Source: Candidatus Barnesiella excrementavium (lineage in GTDB: Bacteria > Bacteroidota > Bacteroidia > Bacteroidales > Barnesiellaceae). Taken from it: DNA of 64,000 nucleotides. Position numbers and translations under genes: made by a program. Every line of letters begins with the position of its first letter. Position 1 is the first letter of the stretch. Shown here one piece after another: positions 35,103 through 42,377 of the stretch. Where the stretch lies: contig DXDM01000048.1 in assembly GCA_019115485.1 (NCBI GenBank), forward strand, positions 1 to 64,000, read 5' to 3'. The notes beneath the pieces were generated by a model that had not been told where the DNA came from, searched no databases, and worked only from the letters and a program-made list of their open reading frames with translations.

Positions 35103-36779
35103 TTACTTTTTTACCGGAAGATTCAGAATCTTGGCATAGCGGGCCTCGTCGTTGAGGATACCGCAAGCCTCCTCCAAATCCTTGTCATTCTTAATCGACT
35201 CGATGATTTCACCCTTCTGGTAATAGTACCGTTTGACAATCTCAATCGAGAGCAGTTGCGCGATTTCATCGCGAAAAGTCTCCAAGTCGCGGTCCAAATC
35301 GTGGTTCAGCGAGGCTGCCAAAGCCTCGAACTGCTTTTGGGTATTTTCGTCGAAATAGCCCTCGAACTTGGCGACCTCCTTCAAATCGTCCAAAATACGT
35401 TCGCTCTGCTTGTCATACTTGAAGTTCTTCGACTTGACATAAGCCTTGAAATCGTTGTATACCGAGTCGGGCAACACGAAATCCTTGGCAGGAGCAATCG
35501 AGTCGTGCCGGGCGGCAAACCGGGTAGCGTAATCGAAGAAATAGAAATCTTTCATCAGGTAGTAACTGATATTGCCCCGGCGCTCTACCGTGGTCTCGAT
35601 ATCGGGCTTGATGCCACCCCCGTCGCGCACGATGCGGCCGTGGGCGGTCTTGAACTCGTGGGTGAGGCTGTCGGGGATACGGGCCACGCTGCCGTCGGGG
35701 TTACGATGCGAATAGTCGATGGCCTGTATGAGGCGTCCGCTGGGGATATAATAGCGGGCTATCGTCACTTTGAGCATGCCGTTGTAGGGCAACGGCCGGG
35801 TAGACTGTACCAACCCCTTGCCAAACGACCGCGAGCCTATGATCACGGCCCGGTCAAGGTCCTGCATGGCACCGGCCACAATCTCCGACGACGAGGCGGT
35901 ACCGCCGTCAATCAGGACAGCCAGCGGGATATGCTCGTCGACCGGTTCCTGGGTGGTCTTGTAGATTTTATCCATCTTCTTGTTCCGTCCCCGGGTCGAG
36001 AGTACCTCCTCGCCTTTGGGAACAAACAGATTGACCAGTTGCACGGCCTCTTCCAGAATACCGCCACCGTTACCCCGCAGATCGAGGACAAGCGAAGTAA
36101 TACCCTGTCGTTTCAACTCCTGCAAGGCTCGCTTTACCTCATCGGAGGCCGAATCGGTAAAACTGCTCAGGTAGATGTATCCCACGCTGTCACACACCAC
36201 TCCATAATAGGGCACGGCCGGTATCTGAATTTTTTTGCGGGTAAGGTCAAAGGAGAGCGTACCCTCGACACCCGGCCGCTCGACGGTTACCTTCAATCGG
36301 GTATTGGCAGGGCCTTTCAGCCGTTCGCTCACGGCCGAACTCTTCCACCCGGCCACCGAGTCGTTGTCAATCATGACAATCTTGTCGCCGGGACGCAAAC
36401 CGGCCAACTGGGCAGGCATGCCCTCGTAGGGTTCCGAGATGTAGACCGCCTTGTCGCGCTCCATAATCAGGGAGCCTATCCCGGCATATTCGCCGGTCGT
36501 GGAGACGAAAAAGTCGTCTTTCTCCTTCTCGGGGATATATTCGGTGTAGGGATCCAGACGGGCCAGCATCGCATTCACGCCGTCGTTGATAGCCTTCTCG
36601 GCATCGATGGTATCGACATAAAACAGGTTCAACTCCTTGAACAGCGAGTTGAATATATCGAGGTTACGCGAGATTTCAAAATCGCGCCGGTCGGACTTTC
36701 CGGCCTGTACCGCGCTCACGCTGACCACGCACAGAGCCAGCGCCAACACGATTCCCATGCTCAAACTTGTTTTTCTCAT
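35103..36779 (-). CDS. S41 (C-terminal processing) serine peptidase with PDZ domain
   Basis: The 558-residue envelope protease starts at the ATG at 36779, chosen because it yields an N-terminal signal/anchor helix (about 5-24). The domains are an N-terminal helical part, PDZ (about 85-170; G-I-G-S-L-I, G-L-R-P-G-D-K-I) and the S41 core. Catalytic residues are a Ser near 295 (G-G-T-A-S-S-S-E-I) and a Lys near 320 (R-S-F-G-K-G-L-V-Q). A C-terminal helical extension of about 150 residues follows. Tsp/CtpA-type enzymes trim or degrade periplasmic proteins. It lies 34 bases after the PfkB kinase and is probably co-transcribed. Confidence 0.93.
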   Translation of the reverse strand: MRKTSLSMGIVLALALCVVSVSAVQAGKSDRRDFEISRNLDIFNSLFKELNLFYVDTIDAEKAINDGVNAMLARLDPYTEYIPEKEKDDFFVSTTGEYAGIGSLIMERDKAVYISEPYEGMPAQLAGLRPGDKIVMIDNDSVAGWKSSAVSERLKGPANTRLKVTVERPGVEGTLSFDLTRKKIQIPAVPYYGVVCDSVGYIYLSSFTDSASDEVKRALQELKRQGITSLVLDLRGNGGGILEEAVQLVNLFVPKGEEVLSTRGRNKKMDKIYKTTQEPVDEHIPLAVLIDGGTASSSEIVAGAMQDLDRAVIIGSRSFGKGLVQSTRPLPYNGMLKVTIARYYIPSGRLIQAIDYSHRNPDGSVARIPDSLTHEFKTAHGRIVRDGGGIKPDIETTVERRGNISYYLMKDFYFFDYATRFAARHDSIAPAKDFVLPDSVYNDFKAYVKSKNFKYDKQSERILDDLKEVAKFEGYFDENTQKQFEALAASLNHDLDRDLETFRDEIAQLLSIEIVKRYYYQKGEIIESIKNDKDLEEACGILNDEARYAKILNLPVKK

Positions 36780-36813
36780 GTGTCTATTTTTTGTCTTAGC
36801 CTTACGAAGATAG

Positions 36814-37806
36814 TCAATGGCCGCGGTCTTCGGCAATCATCTCGGCCACTTTTAACTTTATTTCAGCCCATATTTCATCGCTCATCTTGGTCCCTATCAC
36901 TTTGATGACTCGACCGGCCAGCAACGACCCTATTTCACCACACACGCGCAGCGAGCAATGCTGCGAAAGGCCGTAGAGAAAGCCCGAGGCATAAAGATCG
37001 CCGGCTCCTGTCGAATCGATTCGCACTTCGGGGGTAGCCGGTACCTCGACAATCGTATCGCCACAACCGATGAACGACCCTTGCGCCCCGCATTTGACCA
37101 CGGCAATCCGGCAGTGACGGGCCAATGTCTCGACCGCCTTACGCGGCTCCTCGTCGGCATAAGCCATCGCCTCCTCTTCGTTGGCAAACAGAATATCGAC
37201 GTAGTTCTCTACCAGAGTGTGGATAATGGCGTAGTTCTCTTTCACGACATTGTAGCTGGCCATATCGAAGGAGACTTGCAACCCCATCTCCTTAGCCAGT
37301 TGCACAGCCCGCAAGATGAGCGCCTCGTCCTGTACCAGATAGCCTTCTATATGGAGCAGGTCATACCCGGCAAACATCTCGGGAACAAGCTCGTCGGCAC
37401 TCAACGTGGCCGCAGCTCCCAGAAAAGTACCGAAGGTACGTTCACCATCAGGGGTAATAAGGGTCATGGCACAACCCGAAGCCTGGTCGCACTCGATCAG
37501 CGAGGTTTTCACCCCGTTGCGCTCCATGTCGTCGCGGAAAAACTGTCCGTAGGCATCACGTCCTATCTTGCCGATAAAACCACCCTCGACCCCCATTCGG
37601 GTCACCCCCGAAACGGCATTGGCCGCCGAACCACCCGATGCCAGCGTGGTTTCCAGCTCCTCGAAAATTGCCATGATTTTCAAAAGTCGCTCTTCGTCAA
37701 TCAGTTGCATACCGCCCTTCAAAAGGCCCATAGCCTCGAAACACGAGTCGGAGTGCAACCGTGCCAGCACGTCGGTAAGTGCGTTTCCCAATCCTACTAT
37801 CCTCAT
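36814..37806 (-). CDS. PfkB-family carbohydrate/nucleoside kinase (adenosine kinase-like)
   Basis: The 330-residue protein starts at the ATG at 37806, which gives the expected M-R-I-V-G-L-G-N-A-L-T-D beginning. Ribokinase-fold motifs are the N-terminal G-G-S-A-A-N-A (about 58-64) and the catalytic D-S-T-G-A-G-D-L-Y-A-S-G-F (about 262-274), with the catalytic Asp in G-A-G-D. The motif pattern is closest to adenosine kinases and related sugar kinases, but the substrate cannot be set from sequence alone. It shares a short divergent promoter region with the tRNA genes. Confidence 0.9.
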   Translation of the reverse strand: MRIVGLGNALTDVLARLHSDSCFEAMGLLKGGMQLIDEERLLKIMAIFEELETTLASGGSAANAVSGVTRMGVEGGFIGKIGRDAYGQFFRDDMERNGVKTSLIECDQASGCAMTLITPDGERTFGTFLGAAATLSADELVPEMFAGYDLLHIEGYLVQDEALILRAVQLAKEMGLQVSFDMASYNVVKENYAIIHTLVENYVDILFANEEEAMAYADEEPRKAVETLARHCRIAVVKCGAQGSFIGCGDTIVEVPATPEVRIDSTGAGDLYASGFLYGLSQHCSLRVCGEIGSLLAGRVIKVIGTKMSDEIWAEIKLKVAEMIAEDRGH

Positions 37807-37823
37807 GGTGGAAATTTTTTTTG

Positions 37824-37831
37824 CAAATATA
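37824..37831 (-). promoter_or_regulatory. Candidate -7 box (TATATTTG) for the PfkB-S41 unit
   Basis: The minus strand reads TATATTTG, an exact TAnnTTTG match, 17 bases before the ATG at 37806. It lies back to back with the tRNA promoter. Confidence 0.45.
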
Positions 37832-37862
37832 TTGCATAATTGGAAATAACCCATTACTTTTG
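37832..37862 (+). promoter_or_regulatory. Promoter of the tRNA-Asn pair (TTG-N20-TACTTTTG)
   Basis: TTG (37832-37834) and TACTTTTG (37855-37862) are spaced by 20 bases, matching the Bacteroidetes consensus, about 26 bases before the first tRNA. Confidence 0.65.
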
Positions 37863-37888
37863 CATCGCATTTTTAAGAGATGCTATCT

Positions 37889-37965
37889 TCTTCAGTAGCT
37901 CAGTCGGTTAGAGCATCTGACTGTTAATCAGAGGGTCGTTGGTTCAAGTCCAACCTGAAGAGCCA
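37889..37965 (+). tRNA. tRNA-Asn (GTT), copy 1, CCA encoded
   Basis: The cloverleaf has acceptor arms TCTTCAG/CTGAAGA, anticodon loop CTGTTAA with anticodon GTT at 37923-37925, T-arm GTTGG-TTCAAGT-CCAAC, and discriminator G at 37962. CCA is encoded at 37963-37965. It is followed after 20 bases by an identical copy. Confidence 0.97.
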
Positions 37966-37985
37966 AACATTTTGATACTTTTTAT

Positions 37986-38059
37986 TCTTCAGTAGCTCAG
38001 TCGGTTAGAGCATCTGACTGTTAATCAGAGGGTCGTTGGTTCAAGTCCAACCTGAAGAG
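37986..38059 (+). tRNA. tRNA-Asn (GTT), copy 2, CCA not encoded
   Basis: The 74 bases are identical to copy 1 from acceptor stem to discriminator G (38059), but the next bases are CTT, so CCA must be added by nucleotidyltransferase. It is ended by a terminator starting 8 bases later. Confidence 0.97.
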
Positions 38060-38066
38060 CTTCGAG

Positions 38067-38095
38067 GAGTTCGTTCACAAGACGAACTCTTTTTA
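38067..38095 (+). terminator. Terminator of the tRNA-Asn pair
   Basis: GAGTTCGT, a 7-base loop and ACGAACTC are followed by TTTTTATT; a textbook intrinsic terminator. Confidence 0.88.
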
Positions 38096-38157
38096 TTCTC
38101 CCTAAATTCATCTGATTATGGACGATTCAAACCCGCGAACGTGCAGTAGTATTCACA

Positions 38158-38215
38158 TCTCCCTCGGGAGCAAGTAAGGTTTGAAAGTCAAATTTTGCGG
38201 GCTCCGACAGGGATA
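38158..38215 (+). promoter_or_regulatory. Structured leader upstream of corA
   Basis: Nested complementary segments are seen: TCCCT (38160-38164) with AGGGA (38209-38213), GGAGC (38167-38171) with GCTCC (38201-38205), and a small TTTGA-AAG-TCAAA hairpin (38180-38192). They end about 25 bases before the corA ATG. It does not match any riboswitch I know, including the M-box. The rest of the gap from the tRNA terminator (38096-38157) shows nothing clear. Confidence 0.4.
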
Positions 38216-38238
38216 CAAAAAAAGAAAGGAGCAACGCA

Positions 38239-39165
38239 ATGAGAAAATATCTCTTTTGTGAAGCAGGTTTCGTAGAGAAACCTCACTGGATTCCCAACTG
38301 CTGGGTAAACGTAGAGTGCCCGACCCAAGACGATTTCGATTTCCTGGAAAAAGATTTGAAGGTCCCGGCTGCATTCCTGCACGACATTGCCGATACCGAC
38401 GAACGTCCGCGTATCGACACCGAAGGCAACTGGCTGCTGACCATCTTGCGTATTCCCGTCGTCGAGAGAAACAGCAGCATCTCCTACACCACCGTGCCTA
38501 TCGGCATCATCACCAACAACGAAATCATCGTGTCGGTGTGCTACCGCTCGACCGACATGATTCCCGACTTCATCGAACACACCCGGCGCAAGGAGATTGT
38601 AGTTCCCAACAAATACGAGTTTATCCTACGGCTCATCTACTCCTCGGCCGTGTGGTACCTCAAATACCTGAAACAGATTTACAACGAGGTGAGTTCGGCC
38701 GAAAAGGAGCTACAACGGAGCATTCGCAACGAAGACCTGCTGCGACTGATGAACCTGCAAAAATGCCTCGTCTACTTCAACACCTCGATTCGGGGCAACG
38801 AGATGATGATCAGCAAACTGCCCAAGATATTCCACGAGAAGGACTACCAGAATCCCGAACTGCTCGACGACGTGATGATCGAGCTGCGGCAGGCCCACAA
38901 CATGGTGAACATTTACAGCGACATTCTCACCGGGACGATGGACGCCTTTGCCTCCATCATCTCCAACAACGTAAACACCATTATGAAACGTATGACCAGC
39001 CTCTCAATCGTACTGATGGTGCCCACGCTCATCGCCAGCTTCTACGGCATGAACGTCGACATTCACATCGAGCAGATTCCACATGCCTTCTCGCTGATTG
39101 TCTTCTTCTCGATTCTGCTGTCGGCCCTGGCCTTCATCATATTCCGAAAAATCAAGTGGTTCTAA
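38239..39165 (+). CDS. CorA-family Mg2+/divalent cation channel
   Basis: The 308-residue protein has an N-terminal cytoplasmic alpha/beta domain, a long stalk helix (about 150-255) and two C-terminal transmembrane helices. The Y-G-M-N motif at the end of the first helix (near 269) is the CorA selectivity filter. A lysine at the C-terminus (F-R-K-I-K-W-F) fits the basic ring. It forms pentameric channels for Mg2+, possibly Co2+ or Ni2+. An AAAGGAG stretch lies a few bases before the ATG. A structured leader precedes it. Confidence 0.93.
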   Translation: MRKYLFCEAGFVEKPHWIPNCWVNVECPTQDDFDFLEKDLKVPAAFLHDIADTDERPRIDTEGNWLLTILRIPVVERNSSISYTTVPIGIITNNEIIVSVCYRSTDMIPDFIEHTRRKEIVVPNKYEFILRLIYSSAVWYLKYLKQIYNEVSSAEKELQRSIRNEDLLRLMNLQKCLVYFNTSIRGNEMMISKLPKIFHEKDYQNPELLDDVMIELRQAHNMVNIYSDILTGTMDAFASIISNNVNTIMKRMTSLSIVLMVPTLIASFYGMNVDIHIEQIPHAFSLIVFFSILLSALAFIIFRKIKWF

Positions 39166-39273
39166 GGTAAAGGCGCACTGTCGCCGACAGGGAGCGAAAC
39201 GGGCAGTCCGGTTTCGCCTCCCTCCCGACCGCTCATTCCGCCCGAATTTCCATACCTGTTATCCCCTTCGCCG

Positions 39274-40107
39274 ATGAAAACCCAAACGCTCTACATCTCC
39301 GACCTGGACGGGACCTTACTCAACAGCAACTCCGTCGTTTCGCCCCATTCCATCGAAAAAATCAATGCTCTTCTTCACAAGGGCATGCACTTCACGGTAG
39401 CCACGGCACGCACCCCGGCCACCGTTATTCCGCTCTTGCAGTCGCTCGACCTCGACATGCCGGCCATACTCATGAACGGGGCCGTACTCTACGACATACG
39501 TCGCAGGCGTTATATCCGCACCAACGGGTTTACCGACGACTCGGCCCTGCGGTATATCGACCGGCTCGAAAAACGCCATCTGGTTCCCTTTGTCTACCGC
39601 ATCGACAACAACAAACTGCACGTCTTCCACAAGACGCTGGCCAACGAGATGCAGCGTACCTTCAAGAGCCAACGCGAAAACACGCCCTATAAGGATTTTA
39701 TCCTCACGACCGATTACCGGGAAGAGCTGCTCGACCGACCACCCCTCTTTATCCTGGTCATCGACCTGTTCGACCGGCTCGAAACGGCTGCGGCCGAGAT
39801 AACCCGCACCGGCAAATGCAGCCTGTTCTGTTACCGCGACATTGTCGACCCCCGCTACGGCAACCTCGAAATCTACCCGCAGGGGGTCTCCAAGGCAGCC
39901 ACCGCACAACAGATCATCGACTTGCTCAACCCCTGGGAGGTGGTGGCTTTCGGCGACAACCTCAACGACCTGCCCCTCTTCAGCATCGCCGACCGGCGAT
40001 ATGCTCCAGCCAATGCGATGGACGAAGTGAAGCAACAGGCTACGGCTATCATTCCCGACAACGACCACGACGGGGTAGCCCGGTTTCTCGACCAGGATTA
40101 TCGCTAA
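39274..40107 (+). CDS. Cof-type HAD phosphatase
   Basis: The 277-residue haloacid dehalogenase-superfamily hydrolase of the Cof/YbiV group has motif I S-D-L-D-G-T-L-L-N (9-17, nucleophile Asp), a type IIB cap domain (about 85-195), a conserved Lys in the G-V-S-K region (motif III), and motif IV F-G-D-N-L-N-D (about 225-231). It probably dephosphorylates sugar phosphates or flavin-type metabolites; substrate range in this family is broad. It is on its own, 108 bases after corA. Confidence 0.9.
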   Translation: MKTQTLYISDLDGTLLNSNSVVSPHSIEKINALLHKGMHFTVATARTPATVIPLLQSLDLDMPAILMNGAVLYDIRRRRYIRTNGFTDDSALRYIDRLEKRHLVPFVYRIDNNKLHVFHKTLANEMQRTFKSQRENTPYKDFILTTDYREELLDRPPLFILVIDLFDRLETAAAEITRTGKCSLFCYRDIVDPRYGNLEIYPQGVSKAATAQQIIDLLNPWEVVAFGDNLNDLPLFSIADRRYAPANAMDEVKQQATAIIPDNDHDGVARFLDQDYR

Positions 40108-40157
40108 TCTTCCGGCTAAAATACAAATAAAATATAGATATATTACAGATAAAAATT

Positions 40158-40186
40158 TAGCCGTAAACAGCTCTTGCTCACGGCTA
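40158..40186. terminator. Weak terminator-like hairpin between HAD phosphatase and EamA genes
   Basis: TAGCCGT pairs with ACGGCTA over a 15-base loop, followed by TAATATCTTTC, between convergent genes. The stem is short, so support is moderate. Confidence 0.4.
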
Positions 40187-40205
40187 TAATATCTTTCACG
40201 GACGG

Positions 40206-41192
40206 TTATTCCCGATTCGTACGCCCGGGAGCCTCATCACCCGCAGCGGCATTCCCCTCGCGGGCGGCTTTGAGGGCCATCTCGGCTTCGAGTTGCGCCC
40301 TCGACTTACTGGTCGTCACCACATAGACACCCAGGAATACCAGCAGAATGGCAAAGCCCTTCATCAAGTCGAAGCTATCCATTCCCCACCAAACGGCCAG
40401 CAGCGAAGCGACGATAGGCTGGATATAGTTGTACATGCTCACTACCGTGGGGCGCAACCGTTTCTGACCGACCGAGACCAGCATATACGACAGGAAGGTG
40501 GCACCGAATATCACGAAGAAGAGGTCGAGGTAAACCGTGGCATCGAGCGAAGCAAACGGAATGCTCATGATGCCCGAGCTACCGAAAGGCAGGCAGCAGA
40601 CCGTTGCGAACAGGAACATCCACTTCATGAGCGTTACCGGTTTGTAGCGGTTAATCAGGTCCTTGAAAGCCACATAGTAGATGGCGAAACTTACCTCGGC
40701 CACCAGGCAGAACAGATCGCCCATGACCCGGCCGCCCGACAATCCGCCCGACATGCCTTCGGCCCCGTTCAGAATCAGCATCAATGCCCCCGATAGACCC
40801 ATAAAGACACCAATCACCTTCTTGCCCGTCATCGGCTCCTTCTGGATAAAGGCGGCCAATATCATGGTAATGATGGGCGTGAGCGAGGCGACCACCGACG
40901 CATCGATAGGGGTCGTGTAGGAGAGCCCCACCACAAAAAATCCCTGGTTGAGCGTGATGCCGAACAGGGAAGCTGCAAACAGTAAAAGCAAATCGCGCCG
41001 GGTTACCTTCTCACGAGGCATAAACAGGGAGGCAATCCAGAAGAAGGTCGCCGCCCCTATCATACGCATGTTGGTTAACGAAAAAGCCGATATAACACCT
41101 GTAAAAAAGATTGATTTAGAAATAGGCGACATGATTCCCCACAGGAAATTCGCCGTAAACATGGCCGAGTGGCCCTTCAACTTCTCTTTCAT
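40206..41192 (-). CDS. EamA/DMT-superfamily transporter
   Basis: The 328-residue inner-membrane protein has ten hydrophobic helices in two EamA repeats (about 10-140 and 165-300). The second repeat contains P-T-V-V-S-M-Y-N-Y-I-Q-P-I-V-A-S, a common EamA signature. A hydrophilic C-terminal tail of about 30 residues follows. Members export or import amino acids, nucleotide sugars or other small metabolites; the substrate here is unknown. It is monocistronic and divergent from the secreted esterase. Confidence 0.9.
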   Translation of the reverse strand: MKEKLKGHSAMFTANFLWGIMSPISKSIFFTGVISAFSLTNMRMIGAATFFWIASLFMPREKVTRRDLLLLFAASLFGITLNQGFFVVGLSYTTPIDASVVASLTPIITMILAAFIQKEPMTGKKVIGVFMGLSGALMLILNGAEGMSGGLSGGRVMGDLFCLVAEVSFAIYYVAFKDLINRYKPVTLMKWMFLFATVCCLPFGSSGIMSIPFASLDATVYLDLFFVIFGATFLSYMLVSVGQKRLRPTVVSMYNYIQPIVASLLAVWWGMDSFDLMKGFAILLVFLGVYVVTTSKSRAQLEAEMALKAAREGNAAAGDEAPGRTNRE

Positions 41193-41210
41193 TTCCCATT
41201 AATTTGGGCG

Positions 41211-41218
41211 CAAAATTA
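41211..41218 (-). promoter_or_regulatory. Candidate -7 box (TAATTTTG) for the EamA transporter
   Basis: The minus strand reads TAATTTTG 18 bases before the ATG at 41192. The -33 element is not clear. Confidence 0.4.
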
Positions 41219-41294
41219 CAAATTGTTTCGTCAGGAAATTCGTTTCACCCCACATATTTTTCGTCGAAATCCGCAGACTTTGAGAGAATCCGTT

Positions 41295-41302
41295 TATCTT
41301 TG
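41295..41302 (+). promoter_or_regulatory. Candidate -7 box (TATCTTTG) for the secreted esterase
   Basis: TATCTTTG is an exact TAnnTTTG match, about 80 bases before the ATG at 41384. No TTG is found at the standard spacing. Confidence 0.45.
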
Positions 41303-41383
41303 TCGAAAGCGAATCCCGGCAAGGGAAACACAGCGGTATACCCCGACGGGAGCATATTCATCACACTTAAAAAAACAACTGCC

Positions 41384-42241
41384 ATGAAAATCTGTCGATT
41401 TGCCTCGCTGCTGCTTATTTCGTGCGCGCTTGGGGCACCAATCCAGGCTCAGAACGACCAACCGCTCGACATCGCCTTGTGGGAAAACGGTCCGGCCGAG
41501 AAGAACAACGACACCGGGCAGGCCTACGACGAGAGCCGTCACATCTATCAACCTTCGATACGGGTCTTCCTCCCCGAGGAGCAACGCACCGGTCGCGCCG
41601 TCATCTTGTGCCCCGGAGGCGGATATACTCGGTTGGCCTACGACCACGAGGGGTATGCCTATGCCGACTATTTCAAGCATCAGGGCATCGCACTCATCGT
41701 CTTGAAATACCGCATGCCGCACGGTAACCACCGGGTACCCCTGTCGGACGTGTGCGAAGCCATGCGCGTGGTCAAGACTCATGCCGACGAATGGGGCATC
41801 AATTCCGACGACATCGGCATCATGGGCTTCTCGGCAGGCGGTCATCTGGCCTCGACCTTTGCCACCCACTACCCCACCGAACTGAAACCAGCCTTCCAGA
41901 TACTCTTCTACCCCGTTATCTCGATGGATTCGACCATCACCCACCAGGGCTCTCGCGAGAACCTCATCGGCAAAGAGCCCGACAGTCGACTGGTCGACTA
42001 CTACTCCAACGAGAAGCAGGTGAACGACGAGACACCCCGGGCTTTCATCGCCCTGTCGGACAATGACTACGCAGTACCCGTCGAGAACAGTATGCGCTAC
42101 TACATGGCGCTGCACCAACACCGGGTACCGGCCTCGCTGCACATCTACCCCACCGGCGGACACGGCTGGGGCTACACCGAATCGTTCCGCTTCAAACAGG
42201 CCGTTCACGCCGAGCTGGCCGACTGGCTGCGGTCGTTCTGA
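41384..42241 (+). CDS. Secreted alpha/beta hydrolase, acetylxylan esterase-like
   Basis: The 285-residue protein is taken from the ATG at 41384, which gives a signal peptide (about 1-22, ending I-Q-A-Q). The alpha/beta-hydrolase core has the oxyanion segment C-P-G-G-G-Y (about 70-75) and nucleophile elbow G-F-S-A-G-G-H (about 146-152). A late His in T-G-G-H-G-W-G (about 260) completes the triad with an upstream Asp. The family (BD-FAE/Aes-like) deacetylates or de-esterifies plant and mucin glycans. It stands alone, upstream of a long hairpin shared with the GH89 operon. Confidence 0.88.
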   Translation: MKICRFASLLLISCALGAPIQAQNDQPLDIALWENGPAEKNNDTGQAYDESRHIYQPSIRVFLPEEQRTGRAVILCPGGGYTRLAYDHEGYAYADYFKHQGIALIVLKYRMPHGNHRVPLSDVCEAMRVVKTHADEWGINSDDIGIMGFSAGGHLASTFATHYPTELKPAFQILFYPVISMDSTITHQGSRENLIGKEPDSRLVDYYSNEKQVNDETPRAFIALSDNDYAVPVENSMRYYMALHQHRVPASLHIYPTGGHGWGYTESFRFKQAVHAELADWLRSF

Positions 42242-42291
42242 GCAACGGGGCAAATCCTTTCCCCAAACACGCTGTAAAGAGGAAAAACCAT

Positions 42292-42309
42292 TGCCGGTAC
42301 ACACCGGCA
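42292..42309. repeat. Short hairpin in the esterase/GH89 gap
   Basis: TGCCGGT, ACAC, ACCGGCA: a perfect 7-bp stem 12 bases before the larger terminator hairpin. It may add to termination. Confidence 0.5.
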
Positions 42310-42320
42310 CGATACCGAAA

Positions 42321-42358
42321 AAAGAGGCGATGGCTGCTACCGCAGTCACCGCCTCTTT
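42321..42358. terminator. Bidirectional terminator, esterase/GH89 operon
   Basis: A 9-bp outer stem (AAAGAGGCG with CGCCTCTTT) continues into an inner stem of about 7 bp with one G-U. On the minus strand the stem is followed by a run of six T; on the plus strand by CCCTTTTCT. It lies between the convergent stops at 42241 and 42378. Confidence 0.85.
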
Positions 42359-42377
42359 CCCTTTTCTACAATCTATC

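Noticed and set aside
37889-38095. Integration site at the tRNA-Asn pair
   Set aside because: Both tRNA copies are full length with normal flanks and a shared terminator. No integrase is nearby, so this is a duplication rather than an attachment-site repeat.
38096-38238. Mg2+ riboswitch (M-box) before corA
   Set aside because: The conserved M-box core is not visible; only simple nested pairings are present, so I call it a candidate leader only.
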